From Plectrocnemia conspersa (taxonomy: Eukaryota > Arthropoda > Insecta > Trichoptera > Polycentropodidae): a DNA stretch of 64,000 bases. The notes under the pieces are model-generated. The model searched no databases. It saw nothing but the letters and a program-made list of their open reading frames with translations, and had not been told where the DNA came from. The translations under genes were made by a program, and so were the position numbers. Location of the stretch: NCBI GenBank assembly GCA_009617715.1, contig VTFK01000006.1:124001-188000 (forward strand), written 5' to 3'. Below are positions 43,481-63,549 of this stretch, piece after piece; position 1 is the stretch's first letter, and the number at the start of each line of letters is the position of its first letter.

Positions 43481-46174
43481 TTTCGTATGTTAAACCTTTG
43501 AAATAAAATAAGGTATGTTTAGTAAATCAAAACAGTTTTTGGGAATCAAAAATATGTATATTATTAAAAATACAAAGATACGTTGAAGCAATTTTTTTTA
43601 ATGTATGAAAATGACTCATTACTAGGTTATGTGGATCGTCAAAGAATTATAGTACTATTTAGGTGAAAATAAATATTTCAAGCTTCAACACAAACATTTC
43701 AAACTCAAGAATGAATGTTTTAAGATAGAAAGTGTTTACATGCATAATAGAAATGAATATTGTTATAAATGTATACCGTCATAATGGCGTGAACCATTGT
43801 AGACAAACGCAAAGCTGTCAAAGCGGCATTTGATTGAAATGTTGCCACATAAAAAAAAAATTAAATCATATGTTTGAATAAATCTTTTAACATTACCTTT
43901 GCTGTAATGTGCAACTACTAGGTACACAAAACTTTTAATAATTTAAATATTTATATAAATATAGTAAATACTATGGTAGGGTTTTAAGTATTCCTCCATG
44001 CTAATATGACGCATTGAATAAAATAATAATAAGCACTCATCAGCGCAGCAGAAATATTTTGTTGAAAATCTGGGATAAAATCATCAATTTTGTGATGCAT
44101 ATATGCAAACAGCCGCATGCACACACGCTTTGCATCTCACTCTCGCTCTTTAAGCAGCAAGAGAGAGAGGACTCGGTCGTGTCATGTAATTCGATGTTAA
44201 GAGTGACGTTTGTGTGCAGGGGTACTAAAGTGAATTATCATTTCTCAACTATAATCAAATAATAATTATTAGGTATGCTTAATTTTTTGCTGTGATTTTT
44301 AAGTTCTGTTTATATTTTCAAAATATCTTCTAATTTTAGAAAAAATATTTTGAAGGAAGTTAAATATAATAGTGATATCGAATTTGAAATTAACAATGAC
44401 ATTACAGACAGGAGATTTTGTTGAAAATTTTGATGATACGGACTCTAATCTGTCAAATAAGAACGAAGACGAAGGAAATGAACGATAACATTTCAGACGC
44501 AGAAGTTTTTATTAAATATTTGGACGATTCTGACTCGGAACCGGCTAATGAAAACGAAGAAACTGGGACGGAATTTAAGAGAGGGGGGGTTTCATTAGGT
44601 CAATAAAATAATATCGTTTGAGAAGGGTCGTAGGTAAATGAGCTCGAGACAGCTGAATACAAATTCTCCTACTCAACCATTAGAGGTCGCTTAGCTAAAC
44701 CTTCTATTGGTTTTACGCCTGCTCTTCTCTCTTTTAACCTAACGATTAATCTGCGTCTTCAAAAATCAAAACTATACTACTTTTAGCATTCAGTACAACT
44801 GTCTTTTATAAATATAATATTAATAAATTCACACCCATTTTATAAAAATATCATATATATAAATACACACTCATTTAATAAATAATAATTTTATTGACAC
44901 AATATGACAACACTAATGTATCGTAAACATTTTGCATTAATATGATAATATTATTTATATATACTATCGAGCACATACGATAAATTTATACAATAACAAA
45001 TTCGTGTTCTAAAATAACAAGCGTTCAATGATTAGAGAGATATTCGCATTTTTTTCAAAATTTAATATCCAATATTAAAGGTGAGTTGAATCCAGATGGT
45101 CTTCAGTTATTACTTGCCACTAAGATAAAACACGCAGAGTTCAGTAATGCTGCTATAATGTAATGTCTTATAAATAATGTAGATGCAGAATTTTTTTTAG
45201 CAAATTTAATTTAGTTGTCACTGATCATCTATAGAAACATGTTCTATGTAGAGTTATAATAAATTGTAATATACTTTATTTTTGTGTCTATGTTTGTGTT
45301 TTTCACCATTTTTAATTATTTTGTGTTGTTTTTCCTCTTTTATAATAATTTAAACTATATTGTACCTATAAATTCTATAAATAAAGAAGTTGTTTTGAAT
45401 TTGGACTTTTTAATTTGTAACTTATAAATAAACGCTAAAATTCGTTATTATATTTGCTCAAAAACGCTTAATCAAAACGTCAAACTGCTGAATTTTATAA
45501 AAATAGATGCTAAAAACATGTACCTCTATATATGATGATGTGAGTGATCGACAGACAAGACACCACTAGTCATTACAATCTCGTTACGGTCCATCAAAGA
45601 ATGTGCTACCCTCTGCCGTCTCACGTCATTGTTACCTGGGTGCCGCCTAGTTTTGCTCATTGTAAATAAATAAATAGGCCCCTTAAGAGTGTATTTTACA
45701 ATAAAAATTTACTAATTTTTCTTAACAAAATATCAATGTTTAAATGATATTCTAAATCAATTTTATCAATAAACTTAAGGTGACCAGGTTTTAAAAATAT
45801 CAAAGGACCATTTCGGAAATTTTTGTTCGACAAGAACAAATTACTATGGGACCTAAAAATGGTCATCACAAAAATGTTTGTCCGAGAAGGATAAAGGAGG
45901 ACAGATTGCCACGGGAGCTAAAAAATAAAAGATTATTTTCGGATTTTTATGTTAAAGGAGGGACAATTCTTCTCAAAGGTCACCATATTATCTGCAGTTT
46001 TCATTTTTGTATATCTTACTCGTGATTTTCCGTTCTACTTATTTAAATTAAAACATTTTTAATTATTTTTATATTTTCCGCTATGCTCAATAGTTCGTTG
46101 TATTTGGATCAAACATTGGTAATGAAAGATTTAGACGTCAAATGTCAAGTTGAAGTCATCCATTTATCGAAAAA
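43481..46174. other. Spacer between INTS1 and the zinc-finger gene
   Basis: The left edge carries the INTS1 leader. Near 44100-44230 is a short CT/GA-rich, promoter-like segment. 44395-44606 holds the acidic repeat remnant listed separately. Near 45776-45990 a short segment has ends AAGGTGACCAGG and AAAGGTCACCAT in inverted orientation, possibly a hAT-type MITE. Otherwise AT-rich. Confidence 0.4.
44395..44606 (+). pseudogene. Acidic tandem-repeat coding remnant
   Basis: Two consecutive acidic units of about 30 residues (GDFVENFDDTDSNLSNKNED and then DAEVFIKYLDDSDSEPANEN) can be read in two frames separated by a shift. Such Asp/Ser/Glu-rich segments occur at the N terminus of piggyBac-like transposases, but that link is inference only. 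A G7 run follows near 44584. Confidence 0.3.
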
Positions 46175-48083
46175 ATGGAGTTTATTAAAACTGGTATAAG
46201 CTATTTTATGATTATCTTTTTTTCTGGCGCAAATTAACCCTTGCACTTGATTTTGCAGAAGCTGTCGTAGAAAATGACGAAAAAACATTTGTTTCCGTTG
46301 ATAAGATTCAATGTAAAAATGAGGTAATGGAACGTAATATGTAACACTTGCTAACGCATGTGATATAAATAGTGTTTTCTTTTCAAGTTTCCATATATAA
46401 AACTCGAATATGATAGTGGCGAAGATGTATCTATTAGCAACTTAGACGACATGTTCGAAATAGGTTAGACATTGTTGATAATACGACGTATTGTTACATT
46501 TCATATATTTCAATTATTATATGTTTTTAGAAATGCACGATGTTAAAAATATACTTAAGGCAAATACTATCGATGGGGATGTTTTGTCTCAACAAATTCA
46601 CATCCCTGAAGTAATATTCGATTTCCATGTATTTTGATATGTACTATTTAAATAACGAATGAAATTTAATTTTTAGAAAACAGAAAGATTACATGGTAAA
46701 TCTTATAAAAATGAATGTGATAAATGTGGAAAAGCATTTAAATATAAAATTCGATTATTAAAGCATATGGAAAGGCATATCAATGTACTTAAAAGTGAAA
46801 GTACCTTTGATTGTGATATTTGTAGAAAAGTATACAAAACAAAATTCGCTCTTTTACGACATATGAAAACTCATAGCATTGCCCGTAAAAGTAAAAAGCA
46901 GCGCTTATACCATACAAAATGTTTTATGTGTGATACATGTGGAAAAGTATTCAAAACAAAATTTGCCCTTTTTCGACATATAAAAACTCATAGCGATGCC
47001 CTTAAAACTAAAAACCCACATTTATATCATACAAAATGTTTTGTATGTGATACGTGTGGAAAATCTTTTAAATTTAAAAACAGACTTTCAGTGCATATGA
47101 TAAGTCATGCAAATAGTTTTGACTTTCAATGTAAACAATGTGGAAAAGAATTTAAATATAAAATCTCATTTTCATATCATATAAAAAATAATTGCAATAA
47201 ATTTAAAAATAAAATTAAATCTCATCGTTCTTTTGTGTGTGACACGTGTGGAAAGGAATTTAAACATAAAACCAGAATTACGGATCATTTAAAAATTCAT
47301 AGCGATGTTCGTGACTTAAAATGTGAAAAATGTGGAAAAACATTTAAATATAAAATCTCACTTTCAAAACATATGCAAACTCATAATGATGTTCGTGACT
47401 ACGTATGTCAAATATGTGGAAAAGCATATAAATATAAAAATTCACTTTCACAACATATGCAATCTCATCATGATGTTTGTATTTTTGAATGTGATAAATG
47501 TGGAAAATTATTCAAATGTCAGAAGTATCTTACTGATCATAGGCGAGCTCGTCATAGCGACGCACTTAAACTTTTAAACCGTACAAAATCTCATTGCGAT
47601 TTTATATGTGATACATGTGGAAAAGCATTTAAATATAAAAAATCACTTTCACTACACTTGCAATCTCATAGCGATGTCTGTGACTTTAAATGTGAAAAAT
47701 GTAAAAAAGTATTTATACGTAAAAGATCACTTTCACTACATATGCGATCTCATAGCAATGTTCGTAACTTTATATGTGAAAAATGTGGAAAGGCATTCAA
47801 ACATAAAATTTCAATTAAAATGCATATGAAAAATCATTGTAATGGACTTACAATCAAAAATAAACTTTTATACCAAACAGAATCATATTATACTTTTATA
47901 TGTGATGTATGTGGAAAAGCATTTAAATATAATAGTGGACTTTTATTGCATATGAAAACTCATAGCAATGTTCGTGACTTTCAATGTACAAAATGTGGAA
48001 AAACATTCAAATGTAAAAACACACTTTCAAAACATATGAAAACTCATATTAATTTTTATGACTTTAAATGTGAAAAATATTGA
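46175..48083 (+). CDS. C2H2 zinc-finger protein, 14 fingers
   Basis: Likely a nuclear DNA-binding protein. Exons 46175-46193, 46259-46323, 46388-46463, 46531-46610 and 46677-48083 join in phase (MEFIKT, then EAVVENDEKTFVSV...), 548 aa. The first about 80 residues are acidic and without a recognisable ZAD or BTB domain. The last exon encodes 14 fingers of the form CxxC-x12-HxxxH. Finger 5 ends in Cys rather than His (YHIKNNC). Linkers are mostly HSDVRDF-like instead of the common TGEKP, and helices are unusually Lys-rich (FKYK). After finger 14 the frame enters a 15th (FKCEKY) and stops because a TGT-GGA is TAT-TGA. AATAAA at 48361. The orthologue is not identifiable; probably a lineage-specific family member. 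Confidence 0.82.
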
Positions 48084-49544
48084 AAATCATACTAATACAT
48101 TTGAAACTTAAAATCAGTGTTTGTACCAAACAGAATCTCATTGTGCTTTTGTAGAACCAAAGGTGAATTTAATTGAAAAACAGTTATGAATAATAGGTAG
48201 TAGATGCCGGTGGAAAGTTAAGATCGAAGAATGTGTGTTGGAATACCTAGTAAAATAGATTTGAACAACTAAGATCACAGAATTATCTATTAGATTTTTA
48301 TTTAATATATTTATTGTCAAATTATTATTGTTTTTGTCATAGCAATATTGTATTTTTTTAAATAAAGATATATACTACATAAATGGCATATGTGCACTTT
48401 AATTTCATTTAAAGAAAATATATAAAACTCCCAGTTGATGACAAGTTTCGTTGGTCTTTGCCATGAACGCGTCAAGATCAGTACTCTGCAACAGTTATAT
48501 GTATACAGAATAATCGATGATCAATACATTTACTTTCAGAACTTATCAATATTACAATAAGTGTAACATTTCGTATTTTACTATTATTGTACACTTAATG
48601 AATATTTCATAATAATATTTGTGTTTTACTATTTTTAAACTACTACCTCTTTTTTACATAAACACTGAGTGTATATAACCGAAGCGCACTAAAGGGAAGG
48701 TTGAATAAAACGTTTTAGTACAAATAGCAGTGTAATACTATTTTTTTAATAGTATTCTCGAAAGTTTGTGTCGAAAATAAGTTTTGTACATAATTCTACT
48801 TTTATCTAATCAAACTAGGAAACAAGACATAGCGTAAAAAATGAGACCACACAAAAGCCTCCGTTACGACCAAAAGGATTTCCTCACAAATAACACGCAA
48901 AGATTCTCCGGTGCATTGAATGAATATTTCTTTGTTGCGAAACGGTTACGGAAACAATAAATCACCGAATCCACAAGATTTTCATTGCAGTATACGACCT
49001 TGAACAATGCCCATCAAGAAAATGTCGCTTTCTAAAGGCGTATACCTATTTCGCTGTTCTAATGATGCGTATACCTATTGGCTGGATGATCGCTGCATGA
49101 TTGTAATTGGTTAGAAAGCTTTGCAGCCCTAGATACTTGAGCCTGGACGCCGATGAGGAGAGGGTAATCACTCGCAGACTCCGGCAGACAGTCGAAGAGA
49201 CCACCAGACACCCGTCCGCCCGCCGCCAGCTTCTCCACCACCGCTTGGGGAATATACTATCGCTGCCACACCAATCGGAACTCTGAGGATTGTTCATTAA
49301 CATCATCCCTCCACCACTGTTTGGAAAAACATCTCGCCATTTATCGTCTGTCGCAACATATGTAAATATAATCTAACAAAACTAGATTTTACCTCATCTT
49401 ATTGACTACGAAGTCACACCCCTTAAGGTTACCAAATCCTTAAAAATCAAGTCACTATTTAAAAAAAAAAAACTATATATAAAAATAAAAAAAACAATTC
49501 GATTTTGTAATTTTATATTATTCATAAGATACAAAAAAATTACT
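48084..49544. other. Spacer with decayed zinc-finger tail and a GC-rich block
   Basis: 48084-48170 resembles further decayed finger repeats (ACCAAACAGAATCTCATTGT, also seen inside the gene). 49040-49300 is a GC-rich block with short Arg/Ser-rich ORFs on the minus strand; it could be a retroelement fragment or an unrelated leader exon. Otherwise AT-rich. Confidence 0.4.
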
Positions 49545-51305
49545 TCAATCACAATGCCAATACGTCTTACATTTTTGACAAGGAACGCAGTATGAAGTTC
49601 GTAAATTTCTTAAACTGCAAAGATTTCTAAGTGGATATTTTGTTAGCTTATCTTCGCACAGAATAATATTTTCAGCTACAACACGATCTATTACGTTTAG
49701 TCTGTTTGATTGCCCTCTCATTTTTTTATCAAAATTCGCCGTATATAAACCGCCATCAGATTCATACTTTTTGGCAAACATTTGAGTTAGTAAAGTATTT
49801 TTATTGTCTTTCTTTTTATTTGATTCATTGAAATTTTTATATCTTGAAAAATTTTCTAAACTTGGATTACTTCTATAATATGTAGGAATTGTTTCAGCTT
49901 GTTTAATTTTATTTATTATAAATTTATTTTTTGTAATGTTATTATTTCTATCTTGTTTCGGACGAATATTATTGACCTTTTCCTGTAACGATTTATTTAC
50001 TGTATTATCATCAGAGATTTTTATTTTGACTGGTTGACTTTTAATCTCATTTTTATTATGTTCTACTGGTTTCGAAGCATTGTTTCCATTAACATTATAC
50101 GTTGAAATTGCTGGAACGTTTGATTTTCCCTTAACGATGCTTCTTGGTTTATAATTTTTGTTTGTAATATTTTTATGGATCTCCTTAGGTTTAACTTTTT
50201 CAATTGAATCGTATTCATTATAAATTTCAGCCAAAGCATTATTTTTTTCTTCTCTCTCAGATTTCATTTGATTTTCATTTACATACTGACTTCCTTTAAC
50301 TGATTTTTTCTTCACCGTATATTTTTCCCGATTATGCTCTTTTCGGTCATTCTGTTCAGTTTTATTGTGAACCAGACGCTTATTTTTAACTTTATCTGGC
50401 TCTGCAGTGGTTTCATTATTTTCGTTTTCATTGTAAATTTCGACTAACGATTTGATTTCTTCTTTTTCAGTTATCATATCAATCTCATATTTTTTCAGAC
50501 TATCTTTGATTGTTTTTTTCTTTACATGTTCTTTATCCAGATTATTTTTAGCTACATTGTTAATTAAATGTTTATTTTTCGCATTATCAACTTTAATAGG
50601 GTCAGGGTGCGTTTTATTTTTTTTAATATCTATATCTACAGGCACTAGATTTTTGACTGCAACACTACTATTTTTAAATGAATTTTTATTTAAAGTTAGA
50701 TTTTCTTGCACATTTTCTTTGACGTGTTTAATGTTCTCTGTTTCTTTAGCCTCTTTCTTAATGTTTTTATTATCAAGTTTTTCTGGTTCTACGACTGCTT
50801 TAATTGGTATATCATCTTTGGCAGTTATAGGTTTATGTCTATTGTTTATTTTTATATGCAATTTTTCATAATTCAATTCTATTCCTTCACTACTCGAATC
50901 AGATGATTGTGTTAAAATTTCATTATTATCAAAGTTATTTTCACTGCCTGACTTTTCTATTTTTATAGTGATTTTATGGGGCGAGTTGATTCCCTTGTTT
51001 TTTAAAGGTTTCTTTGTACATCTCAATTCTTCGGTATCGGTACTTAACGTTCGAAATTTATTAATATCTTTAATGCTTAAAAGTGGTGCTTGTTCGTTTT
51101 TTGCAGCTTGAGAATTATCTAGGCATGTACATCTTTTGCTCATACATGAGTCTGTACACAAATTAGGACAGCATCTCTGTGTTTCGAAACATCCCACACA
51201 AGATTTAATACAAGGGACACGCAGGCGAATCTTCATCAATACTTTATTTACCAAATCTTCGCAATCTTTTGCTTTTGAACACGTTTCTGCTGAATATTCT
51301 GACAT
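49545..51305 (-). CDS. Unrecognised Lys/Asn-rich protein with Cys clusters at both ends
   Basis: An intronless frame of 586 aa. I do not recognise it. Residues about 30-75 hold a dense Cys block (CIKSCVGCFETQRCCPNLC, then CMSKRCTC). The last 40 residues hold another (RNLCSL, SYCVPCQKCKTYWHCD), ending the protein. Between them is a long, low-complexity, Lys/Asn/Glu-rich region predicted by eye to be disordered, with repeated VKNK and NKN-type motifs. No signal peptide and no membrane helix. The Cys spacing would suit metal binding or disulfides; function unknown. Length and the absence of stops argue for a real gene. The antisense frame at 50452 is a shadow. Single-exon structure beside intron-rich genes is notable. 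Confidence 0.65.
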   Translation of the reverse strand: MSEYSAETCSKAKDCEDLVNKVLMKIRLRVPCIKSCVGCFETQRCCPNLCTDSCMSKRCTCLDNSQAAKNEQAPLLSIKDINKFRTLSTDTEELRCTKKPLKNKGINSPHKITIKIEKSGSENNFDNNEILTQSSDSSSEGIELNYEKLHIKINNRHKPITAKDDIPIKAVVEPEKLDNKNIKKEAKETENIKHVKENVQENLTLNKNSFKNSSVAVKNLVPVDIDIKKNKTHPDPIKVDNAKNKHLINNVAKNNLDKEHVKKKTIKDSLKKYEIDMITEKEEIKSLVEIYNENENNETTAEPDKVKNKRLVHNKTEQNDRKEHNREKYTVKKKSVKGSQYVNENQMKSEREEKNNALAEIYNEYDSIEKVKPKEIHKNITNKNYKPRSIVKGKSNVPAISTYNVNGNNASKPVEHNKNEIKSQPVKIKISDDNTVNKSLQEKVNNIRPKQDRNNNITKNKFIINKIKQAETIPTYYRSNPSLENFSRYKNFNESNKKKDNKNTLLTQMFAKKYESDGGLYTANFDKKMRGQSNRLNVIDRVVAENIILCEDKLTKYPLRNLCSLRNLRTSYCVPCQKCKTYWHCD

Positions 51306-51889
51306 TTATAACACTCCACAGTTTCAGAAAAATAAAATAATTCTTCCAAATTTCAATAATATAAATAAATTTATACCGAGATTTTCAACAATGACAGTAA
51401 AACAATAGAATTGTTTATATTTATTTATCATAGCAATATTTTTTTAATTTGGTCTAAAAAAAATTATAAAATTAAAAATTGTTGCTATTAACTTTTTATA
51501 TGATTAAGAATGAAAATAAAAAAAATCAAGAATAAATAAAAAAATAATTAAAAACCATGTTTTAATAAGGTATTTATTATAACATAAATATAATTTATTA
51601 ATTTTACTTTGTTTTATTTTCTAATGGAACTCCGCCCACATGGAAAATCTGTTTTATGATACATACGCTTATATTTTTTGCTGCTTAATTTTAGACCGTA
51701 TATTTTACAGACTTATTTTATTAATAAGCGTTGGAAAACCCTTTTAAACGTGTGTTATAAATACTGTATTATTAACGTATCGCGGAGTATACAGTGAGAA
51801 TTCAATAATGCTTCGAGAAACACATTTTCCGGATAATAAATTGAGATAAAATACAACATTGTCTTCAGTGGTGGCTGCTGATAATAGAA

Positions 51890-52025
51890 ACAGGTGGAGT
51901 CAGGGGCTAATATGTATTATACATATAGTTACTGATCATTGAACCGGATTTGAACTGTGGCGGTTCTCAGTGTTGACACACCACCGCTCAACTTGTGAAG
52001 CGGGTGTTTTTTTAAATTAATTTTT
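51890..52025 (-). repeat. tRNA-derived SINE-like segment
   Basis: On the minus strand there is an A-box-like TTGAGCGGTGG, then about 40 bases later a good B box GTTCAAATCCGG, as in RNA polymerase III promoters of tRNA-derived SINEs. It does not fold into an intact tRNA. A poly(A/T) stretch lies near 52040-52070. Confidence 0.4.
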
Positions 52026-53005
52026 ATTTGTTAAAATATACATTCTTTTTTTTTTTTTTTCAATCAATATATAACAACGGTCTAACACCCCAGGTCCTCG
52101 CCAGCTCTATAAAAAAAGGTCGTTTAATTACGTAGCCCCAAGAATTACATTCGCTACAGAACTAATCGGTTCTTCTAATGATGATTTTGAACCAGTTATA
52201 AAGAAAATAGTTAGAATGTTATAAAATAGCAGTGAAAATGAGGATGAATACATTTTAGTTTTGTTCCAAGTTTTAAAAGCTACAATGTTTTGTTGTTTTA
52301 TAAGAAAAATATTATATTAAAAATACTCATGACATATTACATGTACTTACTACAATTTAAAAAATATAATTAAATTTAATAATATTTTTTATATAACGAG
52401 CGGTTCATCTTCAAATTTAATGTAAAAGCAATTTTTTTCGTTTACGCGGTTTTTATATAATGGAACCTATCTTATGAGTTTGTATGAGTTCCTTGCCTAT
52501 GTACGCGGGATTTGCGAAGAACGTATCTACCGCGTAAATTGGGGGATGGATGTATATATATGGGCAAAATTTGGCGGCACTCTGGTAACACTGACATGCC
52601 GTAGGCACATCTGATTGGTGAACTTTGGACGAAGGAGCAGCAGCTGGTGCGTGCCTCGTGCACCGAACATTATATATTCTAACATGTAACTTCATATAAC
52701 ATACTACTTGTACAAGCGAATCCGTGTAAGAGAAAAGGGGATATACTTACCGTCCCATATACTCAACCATCTCTCTCTCTCTTGCGAAATTCTTTGACAA
52801 AAGATGGGCACGTGAAATTAAACGTGTTAAAAATTACAACAATTTTTTTTTAATTTTATTATAATTTGGCTAATAAGTTAGCTATAATTAAATATGTAAA
52901 AGCCAAACACCGTAAATAAGTATGAAAACGTTTAATAGTATTTATGATTACTGCAATAAAATTATGGAATTATATGGACCATAGCGACGGCTCGGTTCTC
53001 GTAGA

Positions 53006-53222
53006 TCAGGCCTCGGCAACTTTTTTTGGCTGCGGGTCAAAAAAATATTTTGAATTTCAAATATTTTGTCAGTGAATATTTTTGGTCCTAACAACCATAT
53101 ACGTGGTCTAGTCGTGACATCGTAACACGTTAAAAATATTATATTTGCAGAACTGAAATGGGTCACTTCAAATCATCAAACGGATCACTTGGTGACCCGC
53201 GGGTCATAGGTTGCTGAGCCAT
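53006..53222. repeat. hAT-like MITE
   Basis: Inverted ends: CAGGCCTCGGCAAC with GGCTGCGGGTCAAAA on the left, GACCCGCGGGTCATAGGTTG and CTGAGCC on the right. The layout matches non-autonomous hAT elements common in animals. No coding content. Confidence 0.5.
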
Positions 53223-53792
53223 GTCGTAGATTAAGCTAAGACACGCACTGAGTATGGGAGCCAGAGATTACTAACTCTTAGCAGCGAGAATACTCAACAC
53301 TTACGTCGCACCGCGCTGATGTTTTCACGTTTAATTATAGCGTTTACATAAATAATAACTGATCAATTGAATACAAATTGCATACTTACAATTGTATATT
53401 TAAAGCTTTTCAATTTTGATCATTTTGAAGAATTCATTATTGGTGGGGCCCAGCTCTTGTGGCATCTAGAAACGAGCTGTATTTCGGTATCTTATAATGA
53501 TTTATCGTTTACGTTTATTTATTAAATAAAAATATAATACTAATGTGGCTTTTTTTGTCCCATACTTGTCATGTTTTTATTGTTATCATTAAAATGTGTT
53601 TTAAAAATTTTTGTTTTCATAAAAAATGTAATTTGCGAAAAGGTGAGGAAATTGAAAGTAACATTTTCGTTACACTCGCTTTGATGGACACCATATTATT
53701 TATAATGGCCAAATAACTACGAACGGCTGGCAACCTTCTTGCGGCGTTGGATATTTTGAGCTGTCGTCGCCGAGGTGTGCTTCGATCTCACG

Positions 53793-62373
<8,581 letters not shown>

Positions 62374-63489
62374 GATGATTTTTTATAAACTGATTCTCTA
62401 TGCAAGATTATATTATTCATTTCGAGAAATATAAATTTATATTAAATTATTATTCTGTTGTTTGCTATTTTATTAATGAAAGTCTAAAGTGAAGTAATAG
62501 TTCTGTGTGAAGATCCTGATTGTGTACTGGCATATTTACCCTTGAAAATTGGAGGGAAGTCTTCGGTATTCTGATCAATCTCGATGATTCGGGGTGGAAA
62601 CCTGACTTTTTTGTTTTATACATGTTTTATTAGATTGTTATTCAGGCACCGACCTTATCTTTTGTCCATGGTTTTTATGCAAGTGCGATATCGGCACAGA
62701 TACGTAATAGTCTGGTTAGGCAGAGGAGAAAAAAAAACGTAATTTCTTAGAAAAACCAAGGGGCACAAATCGATTACTTTTAACAAGTCCTTCGTGACCT
62801 ATTTTGTTACAACGATTACGGATGGTCAATACGCTAAATCCACTTTTTAATGAAATTTTGATACATATGCTATAAGAATCCCGCATAAATAATAAAAAGT
62901 GTAGAAAATTTTCCACCTCTACTGTCATTAAAAGCACGGGTTTTTTATTAATAAAAAGCATCTATGATATGATTTATACTTCATTAAATATTGTGATTTA
63001 TACTTCATCAAAATATACTAAAAGAAACACTGCACTAATAATAGATTTTAGCAAAATCATGGAGATATCAGCGTTGTATTTTAAAGATGCGATGGCTTAG
63101 ATAAGATTTCCATTATACATTGTTGATACTTGATATATGCCTTTAATTATATAATAGACGTTAAGTAAAAAATATTGTTTTGTAAAAAGATATGAAACAT
63201 CTTTCTCTATGCACAGTGTGACCTTTAATTATTTTGGTTTTTACCTCTTCGACATCACGGTCGTACTTTACACTTTGTTCAAACACGTAAAGTTGTATAA
63301 AAGTGAAAAAAAAAACGTTTCGAGGAAAATCTGTGTTTGCCTAACTATCTCGCCTCTCTTTCTATCCGATGCGCGCGGTCTTCCATCTCGCTCGCGTGCG
63401 CGGTAGGAGTGAGAGGTAGGCGAATGTCAATGTAGACAAATTTTGCTTTTCCTCATCGTTATTAACCACGCCAACATTTGCGGTTGCGT
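62374..63489. other. EPRS 3' UTR and spacer
   Basis: AT-rich, with no canonical AATAAA close to the stop; ATTAAA near 62440 may serve. From about 63340 the DNA becomes CpG-rich (GATGCGCGCGG, CTCGCTCGCGTGCGCGG), a promoter-like island for the gene to the right. No ORF of note. Confidence 0.45.
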
Positions 63490-63549
63490 TCAGTCGGTCG
63501 GCTAGTGGACTTTCCAAGTTTCCTCATTCATAATTCGACTCGTGTTCAC
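63490..63549 (+). promoter_or_regulatory. Putative core promoter and non-coding first exon of the next plus-strand gene
   Basis: TTCAGTCGG at 63489-63497 matches the arthropod initiator TCAGT, placing the start site at A63492, directly downstream of a CpG-rich island. The following 58 bases have no ATG-led frame and end at a strong CAC/GTAAGT donor (63550). No coding exon follows within the window, so the gene is unknown. Confidence 0.45.

Larger units (their letters stand above)
51306..53792. other. Spacer before the EPRS gene
   Basis: AT-rich. It contains a tRNA-like SINE segment (about 51890-52025), a GC-richer patch 52470-52690 without a credible gene, and a hAT-like foldback (about 53006-53222). 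The last 100 bases before 53793 are the EPRS leader. Confidence 0.45.

Noticed and set aside
47323..47829. Alternative-frame plus-strand ORFs in the zinc-finger exon
   Set aside because: Produced by the repeat structure of the finger array in a second frame; no independent features.
50452..50871. 139-codon plus-strand hydrophobic ORF
   Set aside because: It is the antisense of the Lys/Asn-rich region of the 586-aa protein; poly-Phe/Leu/Ser content is a shadow of AAA/AAT codons.
51890..52025. A functional tRNA gene on the minus strand
   Set aside because: A- and B-box-like motifs exist but no cloverleaf with paired acceptor and anticodon stems could be drawn; a SINE fragment is more likely.
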